Origin: Lentisphaera profundi | GTDB taxonomy: Bacteria > Verrucomicrobiota > Lentisphaeria > Lentisphaerales > Lentisphaeraceae | DNA: 64,000 nt | Assembly (NCBI RefSeq): GCF_028728065.1 | Contig: NZ_CP117811.1 | Coordinates: 1,984,001 to 2,048,000, forward strand | Reading direction: 5' to 3' | Shown here: in pieces, positions 55,195-64,000 of the stretch | How the letters are laid out: the number at the start of each line of letters is the position of its first letter | Numbering within the stretch: position 1 is the stretch's first letter | Position numbers and translations under genes: made by a program | Notes under the pieces: model-generated | Seen by the model: only the letters and a program-made list of their open reading frames with translations | The model's database searches: none | Told to the model about the DNA's origin: nothing

Positions 55195-58100
55195 ATGAAT
55201 CGAATACTACTCACTTTTTTACTTAGCCTAGCTATCCAGGTACATTCTAAACAAATCAGTCCACAAGAGATGGAGTTTTTTGAGACGAAAATCAGACCTG
55301 TACTCGCCGACAATTGTTATAAGTGCCATGCTGTAGATTCTGAAAAATTAAAAGGTGGTTTATTGCTGGATTCAAAATGGGGCTGGGAAAAAGGCGGTGA
55401 TAGCGGAGCTGTAATTATTCCAGGTAAAGCCAATGATAGTCTTTTGATCAAAATGATTCACCACGACCCTGATGTTGAGGCAATGCCGCCAAAAAATAAA
55501 TTGAGTGCGGAACAAATTAAAGATTTTGAAAAGTGGGTCTCAATAGGTGCTCCTGACCCACGCCCTAAAAAAGAACGAACAAAAGTCGATGCGCATGCTT
55601 ATAATTTAGAAAAGCGTAAACAATGGTGGTCACTTCAGCCTATTAAGGACTATCCAGTCCCTCATATTAAACAAGAAACTTGGCCTCGTCAGGATATTGA
55701 TAATTTTATATTAGCAAACTTAGAAGCCAAAAACTGGCAGCCTGCAGCTACAGCAGAAAAACGAGATTTGTTGAAGCGAGTGTATTATGACCTCACAGGT
55801 TTACCTCCCACAGTGGCCGAGCAGGAAGCTTTTGAAAAAGACTTTTCGTCAGAAGCTTATGAAAAAGTCGTTGATCGCCTACTGGCATCACCGCGTTTTG
55901 GGGAGCATTGGGCACGCAAATGGATGGATCTCATGCGTTATGCGGAGACGAAGGCTTTTGAGCAAGACTATACCATGGCTCATGTAGACCGTTATCGCGA
56001 TTACCTTATCCGAGTTTTTAATGATGATATCACCTATGAGCAAATGGTGATGGAAGCATTTGCGGGGGATATCATTGAAGCTCGTTTGGATAAAGAAACA
56101 GGTGAGAATGAGTCGCTTAAAGGTCCCGGTTTCTTTTATCTTACTGACGGGCACCATGGTCCAGCAGATCTACATTTAGATGAAGTTCGTTTATTTGATA
56201 ATATGATTGATGTTATCGGCAAAACATTTCAGGCAACAACTATTTCCTGTGCGCGCTGCCATGATCACAAATTTGATGCAGTAGCCGAGAAAGATTTTTA
56301 TTCACTCTATGGAATTATTGCCAGTTCTCGTCGTGATATGCGCAATAGTATTAATCCTAACAAAATAACTCCACACTTTGTTGATTTAAGAAAGTCAAAA
56401 GAAGCTATTAAGCAAGCCATTATCCCAGTTTGGGAAAAGGATCTTCAAGTTCTTAAAAAGAAGCTACTAAGCATTGCTGCGGAAGGAGAAATCAATGGAG
56501 AGCAGAGAAAAATTAAAAAAATCATTGCCAATAAACATAGGAGTATAAATAGTGGTCTTTATCCTTTGCATATTGCACTGATTCAGAATGAGCGAGTAGC
56601 CAAGCAAAACTGGATTAAGGTCAATAGTGCAAACAAACTTGCAGAGAATACGATTGGTGAACTTAATACCGATTCCATAGGGAACTGGACGAGCAATGGC
56701 CTAGGCTTTGGAAATGTTCCTAAGAAGACGGGTGATTTTGTTGTATCTCAGTCCAAAGGTAAAATCATTCAGTCCTTTGTTGGCGATTCCATGGCAGCTG
56801 GTGAATTGGGTTCAAGGATGGATGGATCACTTCAGTCGGATAGATTTATACTGGATGGGAATCCGATATATTTCAAAGTGAAGGGGCGAAAGGCGACAGT
56901 AAGCCTAGTGGTGAATAACTACGAATTGGTAGGTTTTGGACCAACGACGAGTGTATTGAATAAAAATATAGATTCAGATGAATGGCAAGTTATTAACTTC
57001 CCGACGAGTCTATGGAAAGGAAGTCGCGCCTACATTGATGTCCGTTTAAATGGTCTTGCCAATCGTCCAATAAAATATAACTATACCTACCACCATCGCG
57101 ATGATTCTTACATAGCCTTTGAGAAAGCGACTTTTGGGAAAATTGAATTTAACACCCAGAAAGCATGGGGTAAATTTAAATCGCTAGAGAAGCGACAAGA
57201 AAGGATTGCCGAAATCATTAGTAAAGCTGACTTAGCGCTTAAGCATTGGGGAACGGGGACGCAAAATGAGGGTGAAGATCGTATTTTAGATTATTTACTT
57301 AATGCGGGTCTTCTGAAAAATACGATACAAGATGTGCCAGAAGCAAAAGTAGCATTGATGTCATTTAGAAAACAAATTGAGTCAATGCCTCTCCCTTCCT
57401 ATGTCAGAACTCTCTCTGATGGGAAAGGTTATGATGAACCTGTATATATCCGTGGCTTACATACCAATCTTAGTAAGGAGCCAAACCCTCGACATTTTAT
57501 TGATGGAATTGATGCCACGTCTTATAATGCAAAGGGTAGCGGTCGTTTAGAGTGGGCACTGAGTGTCGTGGATAAAAAAAATCCTTTAACAAGTCGTGTT
57601 ATGGCCAATCGCATCTGGTATCACATATTTGGTCGAGGAATTGTATCATCAGTGGACGACTTTGGTCAAATGGGATCATTACCAAGTCATCCAGAACTCC
57701 TAGACTTTCTTGCAAAAGATTTCGTGAAAAATAAGTGGTCAATAAAATCACTTATTCGAAAGTTAGTTCTGAGCTCAACTTACAGAATGTCGAGTGGGCC
57801 TTCATCAGAAGCTTTGTTAAATGATCCCACTAATATCTATCTACAACACATGCCAATTAGACGAATGGAAGCAGAGGCGGTGCGAGACACCATCCTCTCT
57901 ATAAGTGGTCGACTCAATAATGAACTTTATGGCAAGAGTATTGCCGTTAACTTACATGAAACACCTAATAGTCGTTCAAAGCCAAGAAAGAGTGGCCCCA
58001 TGGATGGCGAGGGTAGAAGATCGATTTACCTTGAACTTCGTCGCAACTTCCTGCCAGGATTTCTTACAGCCTTTGATATGCCTAATGCCACGGAACCATT

Positions 58101-58425
58101 TGGTAAACGCAATGTGACCAATGTACCAGCACAATCACTTACTTTGATGAATGATCCTTTTGTGACAGAACAAGCTCTAGTTTGGGCGAAAGCCTTAATG
58201 CTTCGTAAAGATTTAAGTTTCGATCAAAAAGTAAAGCAGATGCATAAGCAAGCTTTCTGTCGTCCTGCTTCAAATAAAGAGTTGGAATGGGCACAGAAAA
58301 CTTTTGCGGGAATCGCAAAAACTGAGTTTAATCAAAGTTTTGATCAAGCTTTAAATAATGAAAAAGTTTGGCAGCACTTCTGTCATGTAATGTTCAATCG
58401 CAAAGAAATGATCTTTAAATTTTAG
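55195..58425 (+). CDS. PSCyt1-DUF1549-DUF1553 (planctomycete-type cytochrome) protein
   Basis: 1076 residues. A signal peptide (MNRILLTFLLSLAIQVHS) precedes the PSCyt1 haem domain with CYKCH (Cys41-Cys44-His45) and AMPPK. The DUF1549 (PSCyt2) domain at about 160-370 has DLTGLPPT, ASPRFGEHWARKWMDLMRYA and a second CARCH (Cys352-Cys355-His356). A beta-rich insert follows, and DUF1553 (PSD1) occupies about 795-1050 (VMANRIWYHIFGRGIV; RRSIYLELRRNFLPGFL; FDMPNATEPFG). These proteins are characteristic of the PVC group and co-occur with DUF1501 proteins and polysaccharide or sulfated-glycan use, although their enzyme activity is not established. Confidence 0.94.
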   Translation: MNRILLTFLLSLAIQVHSKQISPQEMEFFETKIRPVLADNCYKCHAVDSEKLKGGLLLDSKWGWEKGGDSGAVIIPGKANDSLLIKMIHHDPDVEAMPPKNKLSAEQIKDFEKWVSIGAPDPRPKKERTKVDAHAYNLEKRKQWWSLQPIKDYPVPHIKQETWPRQDIDNFILANLEAKNWQPAATAEKRDLLKRVYYDLTGLPPTVAEQEAFEKDFSSEAYEKVVDRLLASPRFGEHWARKWMDLMRYAETKAFEQDYTMAHVDRYRDYLIRVFNDDITYEQMVMEAFAGDIIEARLDKETGENESLKGPGFFYLTDGHHGPADLHLDEVRLFDNMIDVIGKTFQATTISCARCHDHKFDAVAEKDFYSLYGIIASSRRDMRNSINPNKITPHFVDLRKSKEAIKQAIIPVWEKDLQVLKKKLLSIAAEGEINGEQRKIKKIIANKHRSINSGLYPLHIALIQNERVAKQNWIKVNSANKLAENTIGELNTDSIGNWTSNGLGFGNVPKKTGDFVVSQSKGKIIQSFVGDSMAAGELGSRMDGSLQSDRFILDGNPIYFKVKGRKATVSLVVNNYELVGFGPTTSVLNKNIDSDEWQVINFPTSLWKGSRAYIDVRLNGLANRPIKYNYTYHHRDDSYIAFEKATFGKIEFNTQKAWGKFKSLEKRQERIAEIISKADLALKHWGTGTQNEGEDRILDYLLNAGLLKNTIQDVPEAKVALMSFRKQIESMPLPSYVRTLSDGKGYDEPVYIRGLHTNLSKEPNPRHFIDGIDATSYNAKGSGRLEWALSVVDKKNPLTSRVMANRIWYHIFGRGIVSSVDDFGQMGSLPSHPELLDFLAKDFVKNKWSIKSLIRKLVLSSTYRMSSGPSSEALLNDPTNIYLQHMPIRRMEAEAVRDTILSISGRLNNELYGKSIAVNLHETPNSRSKPRKSGPMDGEGRRSIYLELRRNFLPGFLTAFDMPNATEPFGKRNVTNVPAQSLTLMNDPFVTEQALVWAKALMLRKDLSFDQKVKQMHKQAFCRPASNKELEWAQKTFAGIAKTEFNQSFDQALNNEKVWQHFCHVMFNRKEMIFKF

Positions 58426-58434
58426 GAGAGAGCT

Positions 58435-59850
58435 ATGAATCCATTTTCCCGTCGTGAACTTATTCGCCAAGCCTCTATGGGCTTTGGTGGTCTAGCTTTA
58501 GGCTCAATCCTTAATAGCGAATCACAAGCGGCATCTAAACTTAAGCCAGTTGATATGGGGCCTTTAGCCCCCAAGCCAGGTCATCATCGAGCTAAAGCAA
58601 AAAGTGTCATTTTTCTTTACATGGATGGTGGTGTTTCTCAAGTCGATAGCTTTGACCCCAAACCCTTGCTTAATAAGCTTAATGGAACGAAGCCAAAGTT
58701 TAAAGTAGATGCTACAGTTTTTAATAATAATGGCAATATTCTTGCAAGCCCATGGGATTTCAAAAACTATGGCAAGAGTGGGCTTCCCATAAGTGATCTT
58801 TTTCCTCATATTGGATCTTGCGCAGATGACCTTTGTGTGATTCGCTCTATGACGGCATTTTCTCCTAATCACCCCAATGCCAATTACGCTCTTCATTCAG
58901 GTCACCCCTTAGTGGGGCGCCCGAGTATGGGAGCCTGGTCGTCTTATGGCTTAGGAACTCTGAATAATAATTTACCAAGTTTTGTTGTTCTTCATGGTGG
59001 GCAAGTTCCGTCCGGTGGAATGATGACTAACTTTGGGTCGGGCTTTCTTCCTGCGAATCATTCAGCTTCTATATTTGGCAAAAAAAATCCTGCGATGCGT
59101 AATACTAAGCCCTTTGAGGCTGATCCCCTGCTCCAATCGCAAAAACTCCGTCAATCGGCAGCCATGGACAATGACCTTTTAGCGCGAATGGGCCATGCTA
59201 AAGAAGTTGAATCTAGTATTCGCAACTATGAGTTAGCCTACCGTATGCAAATGGAAGTACCCGAAGTCATGGATATTTCGGGGGAAACTGAAGCGACTAA
59301 ACAGCTCTATGGACTAGACTCTCCCTTTGTAAAAACAAGAGATTATGGAAAACAGTGTTTAACGGCTCGCCGCTTAGTTGAACGAGGTGTGCGCTTTGTC
59401 GAGTTAACTATCTCCAGGGGAGATGCACGTTGGGATCAGCATGGCAACCTTAAAGAAGACCATGAAAAAAATGCTTTCATGGTAGATCAACCTATTGCGG
59501 GGCTAATTAAAGATTTAAAATCACGTGGTTTATTAGATGAAACTTTATTAGTTTTTACAGGTGAATTTGGGCGCACGCCTTTTGCTCAAGGTACAAATGG
59601 TCGAGATCACAATCCCCAAGGCTTTAGCATGTGGATGGCCGGTGGTGGTGTTAAAGGTGGGACCACGTATGGTTCTACTGATGAATTTGGTTATCGCGCC
59701 ATTGAAAACAAAATGACCGTACATGATCTGCACGCCAATATGCTTCACTTGCTCGGTATAGATCACGAACGGCTCACTTTTCGCTTTAGTGGACGCGATG
59801 TTCGTCTCACTGATGTTCACGGAGAAATCATTCCGGAGATCATGGCATGA
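58435..59850 (+). CDS. DUF1501 protein (sulfatase/phosphatase-like fold) with Tat signal
   Basis: 471 residues. The N-terminus (MNPFSRRELIRQASMGFGG) is a twin-arginine signal, so it is exported folded. The DUF1501 core includes IFLYMDGGVSQVDSFDPKP, VIRSMTAF, HPSMGAW-like RPSMGAWSSYGLG, and FTGEFGRTPFAQG with GRDHNP, which fit the alkaline-phosphatase superfamily metal site. It follows the PSCyt gene by 9 bp and is the usual partner of it. Activity unknown. Confidence 0.92.
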   Translation: MNPFSRRELIRQASMGFGGLALGSILNSESQAASKLKPVDMGPLAPKPGHHRAKAKSVIFLYMDGGVSQVDSFDPKPLLNKLNGTKPKFKVDATVFNNNGNILASPWDFKNYGKSGLPISDLFPHIGSCADDLCVIRSMTAFSPNHPNANYALHSGHPLVGRPSMGAWSSYGLGTLNNNLPSFVVLHGGQVPSGGMMTNFGSGFLPANHSASIFGKKNPAMRNTKPFEADPLLQSQKLRQSAAMDNDLLARMGHAKEVESSIRNYELAYRMQMEVPEVMDISGETEATKQLYGLDSPFVKTRDYGKQCLTARRLVERGVRFVELTISRGDARWDQHGNLKEDHEKNAFMVDQPIAGLIKDLKSRGLLDETLLVFTGEFGRTPFAQGTNGRDHNPQGFSMWMAGGGVKGGTTYGSTDEFGYRAIENKMTVHDLHANMLHLLGIDHERLTFRFSGRDVRLTDVHGEIIPEIMA

Positions 59851-60005
59851 AAAAATTAAAAATATATTCAACAACAGATTTATCTGTTGCTTATATCACC
59901 AACAAGAAGTTTGCCTGCTTAAGGATTGGCAAATCCTTGCAGGGGAAGCTCGACGGGGGACAGAGTCCCTCTCGTATGCGAAGCATCAAACGATCTACAT
60001 GTGAT
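59851..60005 (+). other. Hairpin-rich leader segment upstream of the LRR protein gene
   Basis: Three perfect short stems follow one another: CAACAGA-TTTA-TCTGTTG (59872-59889), AAGGATT-GGCA-AATCCTT (59921-59938) and GGGAC-AGA-GTCCC (59957-59969). The stretch is open in the frame of the next gene from an ATG at 59847 (overlapping the DUF1501 stop as ATGA), but the peptide looks unlike a signal or domain. It may be an inserted structured element or an RNA control region. Confidence 0.5.
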
Positions 60006-61373
60006 ATGAAAACATTAAGTAAATCCTTACAGTTCATCTTTTTATTCTACGGGCTTTCACTTACTACACTCGCCTCATCAAAGAGTATTAATTTTGAAAA
60101 ACAACTTTGGCCAATTCTCGAACGCTCATGTTTAGACTGCCATAATAAAGAAAGAATTGTCGATGGCAAGCGCAAAAAACCAAAAGGTGGCTTGCGTATT
60201 GATTCCCCGAAAATGATTATGTATGGTGCTAAGGGCGACCCCATTATCACTTCTGGGGATGCGGGAGGAAGCTCCTTCTATCACCTCACCATTCTCGATA
60301 AAGATGATGATGACATCATGCCTGCAAAAGGAGACCTACTCACGAAAAGCGAAACCGACTTAATCAAAGACTGGATCAATCAAGGTGCACACTTTGGCTC
60401 TTGGACGGGTAGTGAACCCAAACTTAGTGAGCAACAAATCAATTTGATTAATGAACTCAACAAAGGTGACATAGTCATTTTACCCCTCGCTCAAGGATCG
60501 GTCGATCTTTATGTTGACTTATCTCGCCTAAGAGAGAGAGGCACTGATCAGGATTTGCAGAAACTCAGCTTAATCATGCCCAATATTATTGAACTCAATC
60601 TTTTGGGAACTCAGATCAAAGATTTAAGCCCACTTAGTACCGCCAAGAATTTAAAAAATCTCAATCTAAGTAAAACCGCAATTTCAGATGAAAGCCTTAT
60701 TCACTTAAGCCAAGCCACTAATTTGAAATCTCTCAATCTCTTTGGAACAAAAGTGGCCACGCTAAGTACGCTGCCTTCTTCCCTGAAAAAACTCTATCTT
60801 GCGAAAACCGCAATTTCAGCCAAGCAAATTAAAGCTCTGCAGTCAACTCAAGCCGACTTACTTATATTTTCGGAATGGGACCTAAGCGAGGCACAAGCTA
60901 TTACTGCAAAGGCAGAAAAAAACTCCGCTACCTTTAACGGAAAATCAGCCCCGAAGAAAGTGAGTCCAAAGAAAGCCAAGTCTAAAAAGCTGATGCGGAA
61001 ATCAGTTTTGGCCTCGGGCGACATTCTTTTTGATGATTTCGAAACCGGAACATATAAAAACTGGACTATTACTGGAACCGCCTTTGGTAAAAAACCTGTA
61101 CATATAAATAATGTCCCTAGCTACCAAGGTGATCTGAATGCTCAGGGGAAATATTTAGTCAATTCCCATGCATCCACAAAAAGCGATAAGGCACAGGGAA
61201 CGATGACTTCTATGGAATTTACTATCACGAAAAATTGGATCCGCTTTTTGATTGGCGGAGGCAAGCATCAAGATAAAACCTGTGTACAACTACTCGTAAC
61301 CAATAAAGTGATCGCTACTGCCCACGGCAAAAACAAGAATTCTATGCAGCTGCATTTTTTTGAAACTCAATAA
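60006..61373 (+). CDS. PSCyt1 cytochrome with leucine-rich repeats (stop before its conserved end)
   Basis: 455 residues from ATG 60006, chosen because a signal peptide follows (KSLQFIFLFYGLSLTTLASS). The haem domain has SCLDCHNKE (Cys42-Cys45-His46) and DIMPAKG. About residues 195-300 hold leucine-rich repeats (IELNLLGTQIKDLSPLS; LKNLNLSKTAIS; LKSLNLFGTKVATL). A C-terminal beta domain (DILFDDFETGTYKNWTITG, then FLIGGGKHQDKTCVQLLV) follows. It stops at TAA 61371-61373, although the same frame continues with the conserved end of this domain. Translation could instead start at 59847, coupled to the DUF1501 gene. Confidence 0.8.
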   Translation: MKTLSKSLQFIFLFYGLSLTTLASSKSINFEKQLWPILERSCLDCHNKERIVDGKRKKPKGGLRIDSPKMIMYGAKGDPIITSGDAGGSSFYHLTILDKDDDDIMPAKGDLLTKSETDLIKDWINQGAHFGSWTGSEPKLSEQQINLINELNKGDIVILPLAQGSVDLYVDLSRLRERGTDQDLQKLSLIMPNIIELNLLGTQIKDLSPLSTAKNLKNLNLSKTAISDESLIHLSQATNLKSLNLFGTKVATLSTLPSSLKKLYLAKTAISAKQIKALQSTQADLLIFSEWDLSEAQAITAKAEKNSATFNGKSAPKKVSPKKAKSKKLMRKSVLASGDILFDDFETGTYKNWTITGTAFGKKPVHINNVPSYQGDLNAQGKYLVNSHASTKSDKAQGTMTSMEFTITKNWIRFLIGGGKHQDKTCVQLLVTNKVIATAHGKNKNSMQLHFFETQ

Positions 61374-61478
61374 TATATGGGTAAAAAAGCTCAATTAAAA
61401 ATCATTGATCAAGCCTCCTCTGGATGGGGACATATCGGGGTGGATGAAATCATTTTCACCGATCGTAAAACGAATTAA
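61374..61478 (+). pseudogene. C-terminal continuation of the PSCyt1-LRR protein beyond the in-frame stop
   Basis: In the same frame, directly after TAA, the sequence encodes YMGKKAQLKIIDQASSGW followed by GHIGVDEIIFTDRKTN and a second TAA at 61476-61478. GKxAxxxIxDxxxxxWGHIxVDxI is the conserved end of the preceding domain in PVC proteins. The gene therefore has a single nonsense codon, is read through, or contains a sequencing error. Reinitiation at ATG 61377 would give a 33-residue fragment. Confidence 0.8.
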
Positions 61479-61536
61479 GTCCGCATTTTTTCAAAAAACT
61501 CTAAAATACATATTTAATAAAAACAAGGATAGCTCT

Positions 61537-62499
61537 ATGACCGCACTATACAAAAATTGGACAAAAACATGCACTTTAGTGTTATTTGTATCACTCACTA
61601 ATCTCGCTTTTTCAGCGACAAAAATAACTTTACCTAAGGGTGAACAAAGAAGTCAATCCGGTATCACTCACAGCTTTTTAGTCACGGGACCAAAAACTTG
61701 TATAGTCAACGAAAAAAGTGAAGTGACTTGGCAAATCAATAAACCTTCTCGCGATGGTTACGTTTTGCCCAACGGTAATATCCTCATTGCTTTCAAAAAT
61801 GAAGTCAATGAATACGATAAAGATCAAAAAATTGTATGGACGTATAAACTCTCCAAAGAAAACAAAGAAATGGGTACTGTACAACGCTTAGACAATGGTA
61901 ATACACTCATTCCCGAACTGGGCAATAAACCTCGTCTTTTAGAGGTTTCTCTCGAAGGAAAAATATCTGTAGAAATTGCTCTTCAGCCTGAAACCGATAA
62001 CGCTCACATGCAAACTCGCATGGCTCGTAAACTTCCCAATGGCAACTACATCGTGCCTCACCTGCTCGCATTCGCACTAAAAGAGTATGACTCCTCGGGA
62101 AAAGTTGTGAATGTCATCAAAACTGACTTAGAAGAGCTGGGTGGACGTAAAGCAAGAAACTGGCCTTTTACCGCCATCCTTTTACAAAACGGAAACTTCC
62201 TCATCAATTTAACTAATGGCAATAAAACAGTTGAAATGACTCCTAAAGGTGAAGTTGTTTGGAACGCTGATAATAAAACGAGCCAAGGAAAATTTGCTGA
62301 CCCCTGCGGTGGCCAAGAGTTAGACAATGGCAATCGCGTCATCTGTAGTTATGGGCAGCGCAAAGCGGATAAAGCTCGCATCTTTGAACTCGATAAAGAC
62401 AAAAATGTCGTCTGGGAATTTTATCACCCACAAATTAAAGCTCATGAAGTTCACATCATAAGCACCAATGGAAAAAACGAAAGCGGCAAATTGCGCTAA
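61537..62499 (+). CDS. Secreted beta-propeller (PQQ/WD40-like) protein
   Basis: 320 residues. A signal peptide (KTCTLVLFVSLTNLAFSA) precedes repeats with the pattern LPNGNxLI and EYDKDQKIVWTYKL, seen at least five times (VLPNGNILIAF, RLDNGNTLIPE, KLPNGNYIVPH, LLQNGNFLINL, ELDNGNRVICS). This is the blade pattern of a beta-propeller found in many PVC proteins. ATG 61537 is chosen because AAGGAT lies just before it; the longer frame from 61405 lacks a signal peptide. A binding or scaffold role is likely. No catalytic motif is seen. Confidence 0.82.
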   Translation: MTALYKNWTKTCTLVLFVSLTNLAFSATKITLPKGEQRSQSGITHSFLVTGPKTCIVNEKSEVTWQINKPSRDGYVLPNGNILIAFKNEVNEYDKDQKIVWTYKLSKENKEMGTVQRLDNGNTLIPELGNKPRLLEVSLEGKISVEIALQPETDNAHMQTRMARKLPNGNYIVPHLLAFALKEYDSSGKVVNVIKTDLEELGGRKARNWPFTAILLQNGNFLINLTNGNKTVEMTPKGEVVWNADNKTSQGKFADPCGGQELDNGNRVICSYGQRKADKARIFELDKDKNVVWEFYHPQIKAHEVHIISTNGKNESGKLR

Positions 62500-62511
62500 G
62501 AGGAGTTCAAT

Positions 62512-63267
62512 ATGTCATTTACACTTAAAAATAAAGTAGCGCTCGTCACGGGCAGCTCTAAAGGTCTAGGCAAAGCCATCAATAAAAAATTTGCCGAAGC
62601 TGGGGCTAAAGTTGTCGTCAATTTTTATAATGGCGAAGAAAAAGCACAGGAGACTTACGATGAACTCAAAGCTATGGGTGCGGAGGTACTGATGATTCGT
62701 GCTGATGCGACTGACGAAAAACAAGTTAATGCCTTAGTGGCGGAAGTGGAAGCCAAGCATGGTCCGATAGATATCCTCGTGCCTAATGCCACTCCTGATC
62801 AACCCCAAAAATCCATTGAGGATTATTCCTGGGATGATTATATGAGCATGATTAATTTCTTCGTTAAAAGCCCTTTCTTACTCACTCGTGCGGTACTGCC
62901 CAATATGAAAGAACGCCAAAGTGGTCGCATCATTAGCATTGCTTCCGAAGTTTATGAAAAAAGCGTCGGTAATTTTTCGGCTTATGTTGCCACAAAAGGA
63001 GCTCAATTGGGTTGGACGCGCAGCATGGCCACCGAGCTCGCGCCTTGGGGCATTACAGTTAATTCTGTTTGTCCTGGCTGGATCCCTGTAGAGCGACATG
63101 AACAAGACTGTCAAAAAGTCAAAGACGAATACCTCGCAGGCATCCCTCTCAATCGCTGGGGAAAACCCCAAGATGTAGCAAATACAATTCAATTTTTAGC
63201 AAGCGATGAAGCTTCGTTTATCACAGGAGAAAACATCATGATCTCCGGTGGAAACTCACACTTTTAA
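62512..63267 (+). CDS. Short-chain dehydrogenase/reductase
   Basis: 251 residues, classical SDR. Cofactor loop TGSSKGLGKA, NAT in the NNAG position (LVPNATPD), catalytic Tyr158 and Lys162 in SAYVATK, and CPGWIPVE. The C-terminus ITGENIMISGGNSHF is typical. AGGAG precedes the ATG by five bases. Its place between a beta-propeller gene and a sugar-binding protein gene suggests a sugar or polyol oxidoreductase rather than FabG; that is inference. Confidence 0.93.
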   Translation: MSFTLKNKVALVTGSSKGLGKAINKKFAEAGAKVVVNFYNGEEKAQETYDELKAMGAEVLMIRADATDEKQVNALVAEVEAKHGPIDILVPNATPDQPQKSIEDYSWDDYMSMINFFVKSPFLLTRAVLPNMKERQSGRIISIASEVYEKSVGNFSAYVATKGAQLGWTRSMATELAPWGITVNSVCPGWIPVERHEQDCQKVKDEYLAGIPLNRWGKPQDVANTIQFLASDEASFITGENIMISGGNSHF

Positions 63268-63282
63268 TTAAAGGAATTAACT

Positions 63283-64000
63283 ATGAGACACCTCATTATT
63301 TTATTATCCGCAGCACTATTATTTGCTAGTTGCAAAGTAGAAGAAAAACCAAACCAAAAACTTAAACTCGCCTTTGTTGCCAATGGTCCCGCAGATTTCT
63401 GGCTCTATGCCCAGGCTGGCGTACAAGACGCTGCTAAAGAATTGGATATTGATGTTCAATTTAAAGTCGGCGATCAAACTACAGCCAAACAAAAGCAAAT
63501 CATTGATGACCTCATTGTCAGCGGTGTATCCGGCGTGGCTGTCAGCCCCGCAAACCCCAAAAATCAGGTTCAGATGATCAAGGAATGGTCTGAATACATT
63601 CCCGTCATTTGTGCCGATAGCGATGCGCCTGGTAGTGCACGTCTCAGCTATCTCGGTACTGATAACGTAGCTGCTGGCCGCGAATGTGGCGAGTTGCTCA
63701 AAAAAGCTCTCCCCAATGGTGGAAAAGTTATGGCCTTTGTTGGTTTGCGAGATGCGCAAACAGCTATTGATCGTTACAAGGGACTCAAGCAAGCTGTCGA
63801 GGGTACAAAAATTGAAATTATTGACTTACGAACTGATAACGGTGATCGTGTCAAAGCTCGCCGGAATGCCGAAGATGCACTCATCGCTCACCCCGATTTA
63901 GCCGCTATGGTAGGACTCTGGGCCTACAATGCTCCCGCTATACTTGGGGCTCTAGAGAGTTCAAATCGCGCCGACCAAGTCAAAATCATTGCCTTTGACG
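63283..64000 (+). CDS. Sugar ABC transporter substrate-binding lipoprotein (cut by the window edge)
   Basis: 239 residues are visible and the frame is open at the right edge. The N-terminus MRHLIILLSAALLFASCKVE has a lipobox (FASC), so the mature protein would start at Cys17. The fold is the periplasmic-binding-protein type of ribose-like sugars: LAFVANGPADFWLYAQAGVQ, IDDLIVSGVSGVAVSPANP, ICADSDAPGSARLSYLGTDN and AMVGLWAYNAPAILGAL. AAAGGA lies 7 bases before ATG 63283. The permease and ATPase should follow beyond the window. It is the last visible gene of the AraC-linked operon. Confidence 0.92.
   Translation, partial: MRHLIILLSAALLFASCKVEEKPNQKLKLAFVANGPADFWLYAQAGVQDAAKELDIDVQFKVGDQTTAKQKQIIDDLIVSGVSGVAVSPANPKNQVQMIKEWSEYIPVICADSDAPGSARLSYLGTDNVAAGRECGELLKKALPNGGKVMAFVGLRDAQTAIDRYKGLKQAVEGTKIEIIDLRTDNGDRVKARRNAEDALIAHPDLAAMVGLWAYNAPAILGALESSNRADQVKIIAFD

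Noticed and set aside
59847-60005. N-terminal 53-codon extension of the PSCyt1-LRR protein
   Set aside because: It would bury the signal peptide; kept only as a structured leader because the start remains uncertain.
63319-63792. 157-residue minus-strand frame near the right edge
   Set aside because: It is antisense to the sugar-binding lipoprotein gene, which has a ribosome binding site, a lipobox and family motifs.

Overview
The window reads as chromosomal DNA of a low-to-moderate GC, Gram-negative bacterium of the Planctomycetes-Verrucomicrobia-Lentisphaerae group, most likely a marine Lentisphaera-like organism. Outer-membrane TonB receptors, a MurE of the meso-diaminopimelate type and a WaaP-like lipopolysaccharide kinase point to a diderm cell wall. 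The PSCyt1/PSCyt2/PSD1 proteins, a DUF1501 protein, BlaI/M56 pairs and C-type lectin domains are typical of that superphylum. The taxonomic call is inference from gene content.

Layout. 1-9400: tRNA-Thr, two tandem paralogous TonB receptors, a cation/proton antiporter fused to a PTS EIIA domain, and DNA polymerase I. 9400-19150 is an accessory, rearranged stretch: L-rhamnose mutarotase divergent from a GPH-type sugar symporter, a MASE1-CHASE hybrid histidine kinase inserted between that symporter and a duplicated copy of its 3' end, a BlaI/M56 pair, a MerC-like protein under a Fur-like palindrome, and a DinJ/YafQ toxin-antitoxin pair. 19150-22740: a secreted C-type lectin protein, then an IS110-family element with 380 bp and 57 bp repeats on its downstream side and 61 bp repeats on the other. 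22740-32350 (minus strand): a DEAD-box helicase, then the 5' half of the dcw cluster (mraZ, rsmH, ftsL-like, ftsI, murE, murF, mraY) ending in an unknown lipoprotein. Four MraZ-type boxes at 10 bp period overlap its promoter.

32350-45170 (minus strand): two tandem tRNA-Asn genes, a membrane sensor with a degenerate kinase-like end, ClpP, and a tightly coupled six-gene operon: RicT/PSP1, an O-antigen-ligase/TPR protein, a GldG-like protein, an ABC ATPase, an ABC-2 permease and a helical-repeat protein. This operon is the best candidate in the window for an undescribed envelope system. 45340-54080 (plus strand): a membrane-anchored diheme cytochrome c, oligoribonuclease, a WaaP-like kinase and a five-gene peptide importer of the Yej type with its ATPase split in two.

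54080-64000: an AraC regulator divergent from a catabolic or surface operon (PSCyt1-DUF1549-DUF1553 protein, DUF1501 protein, PSCyt1-LRR protein with an in-frame stop near its C-terminus, beta-propeller protein, SDR oxidoreductase, sugar-binding lipoprotein cut by the window edge). Two 24 nt direct repeats 96 bp apart lie in the divergent promoter region and are the likely AraC sites.
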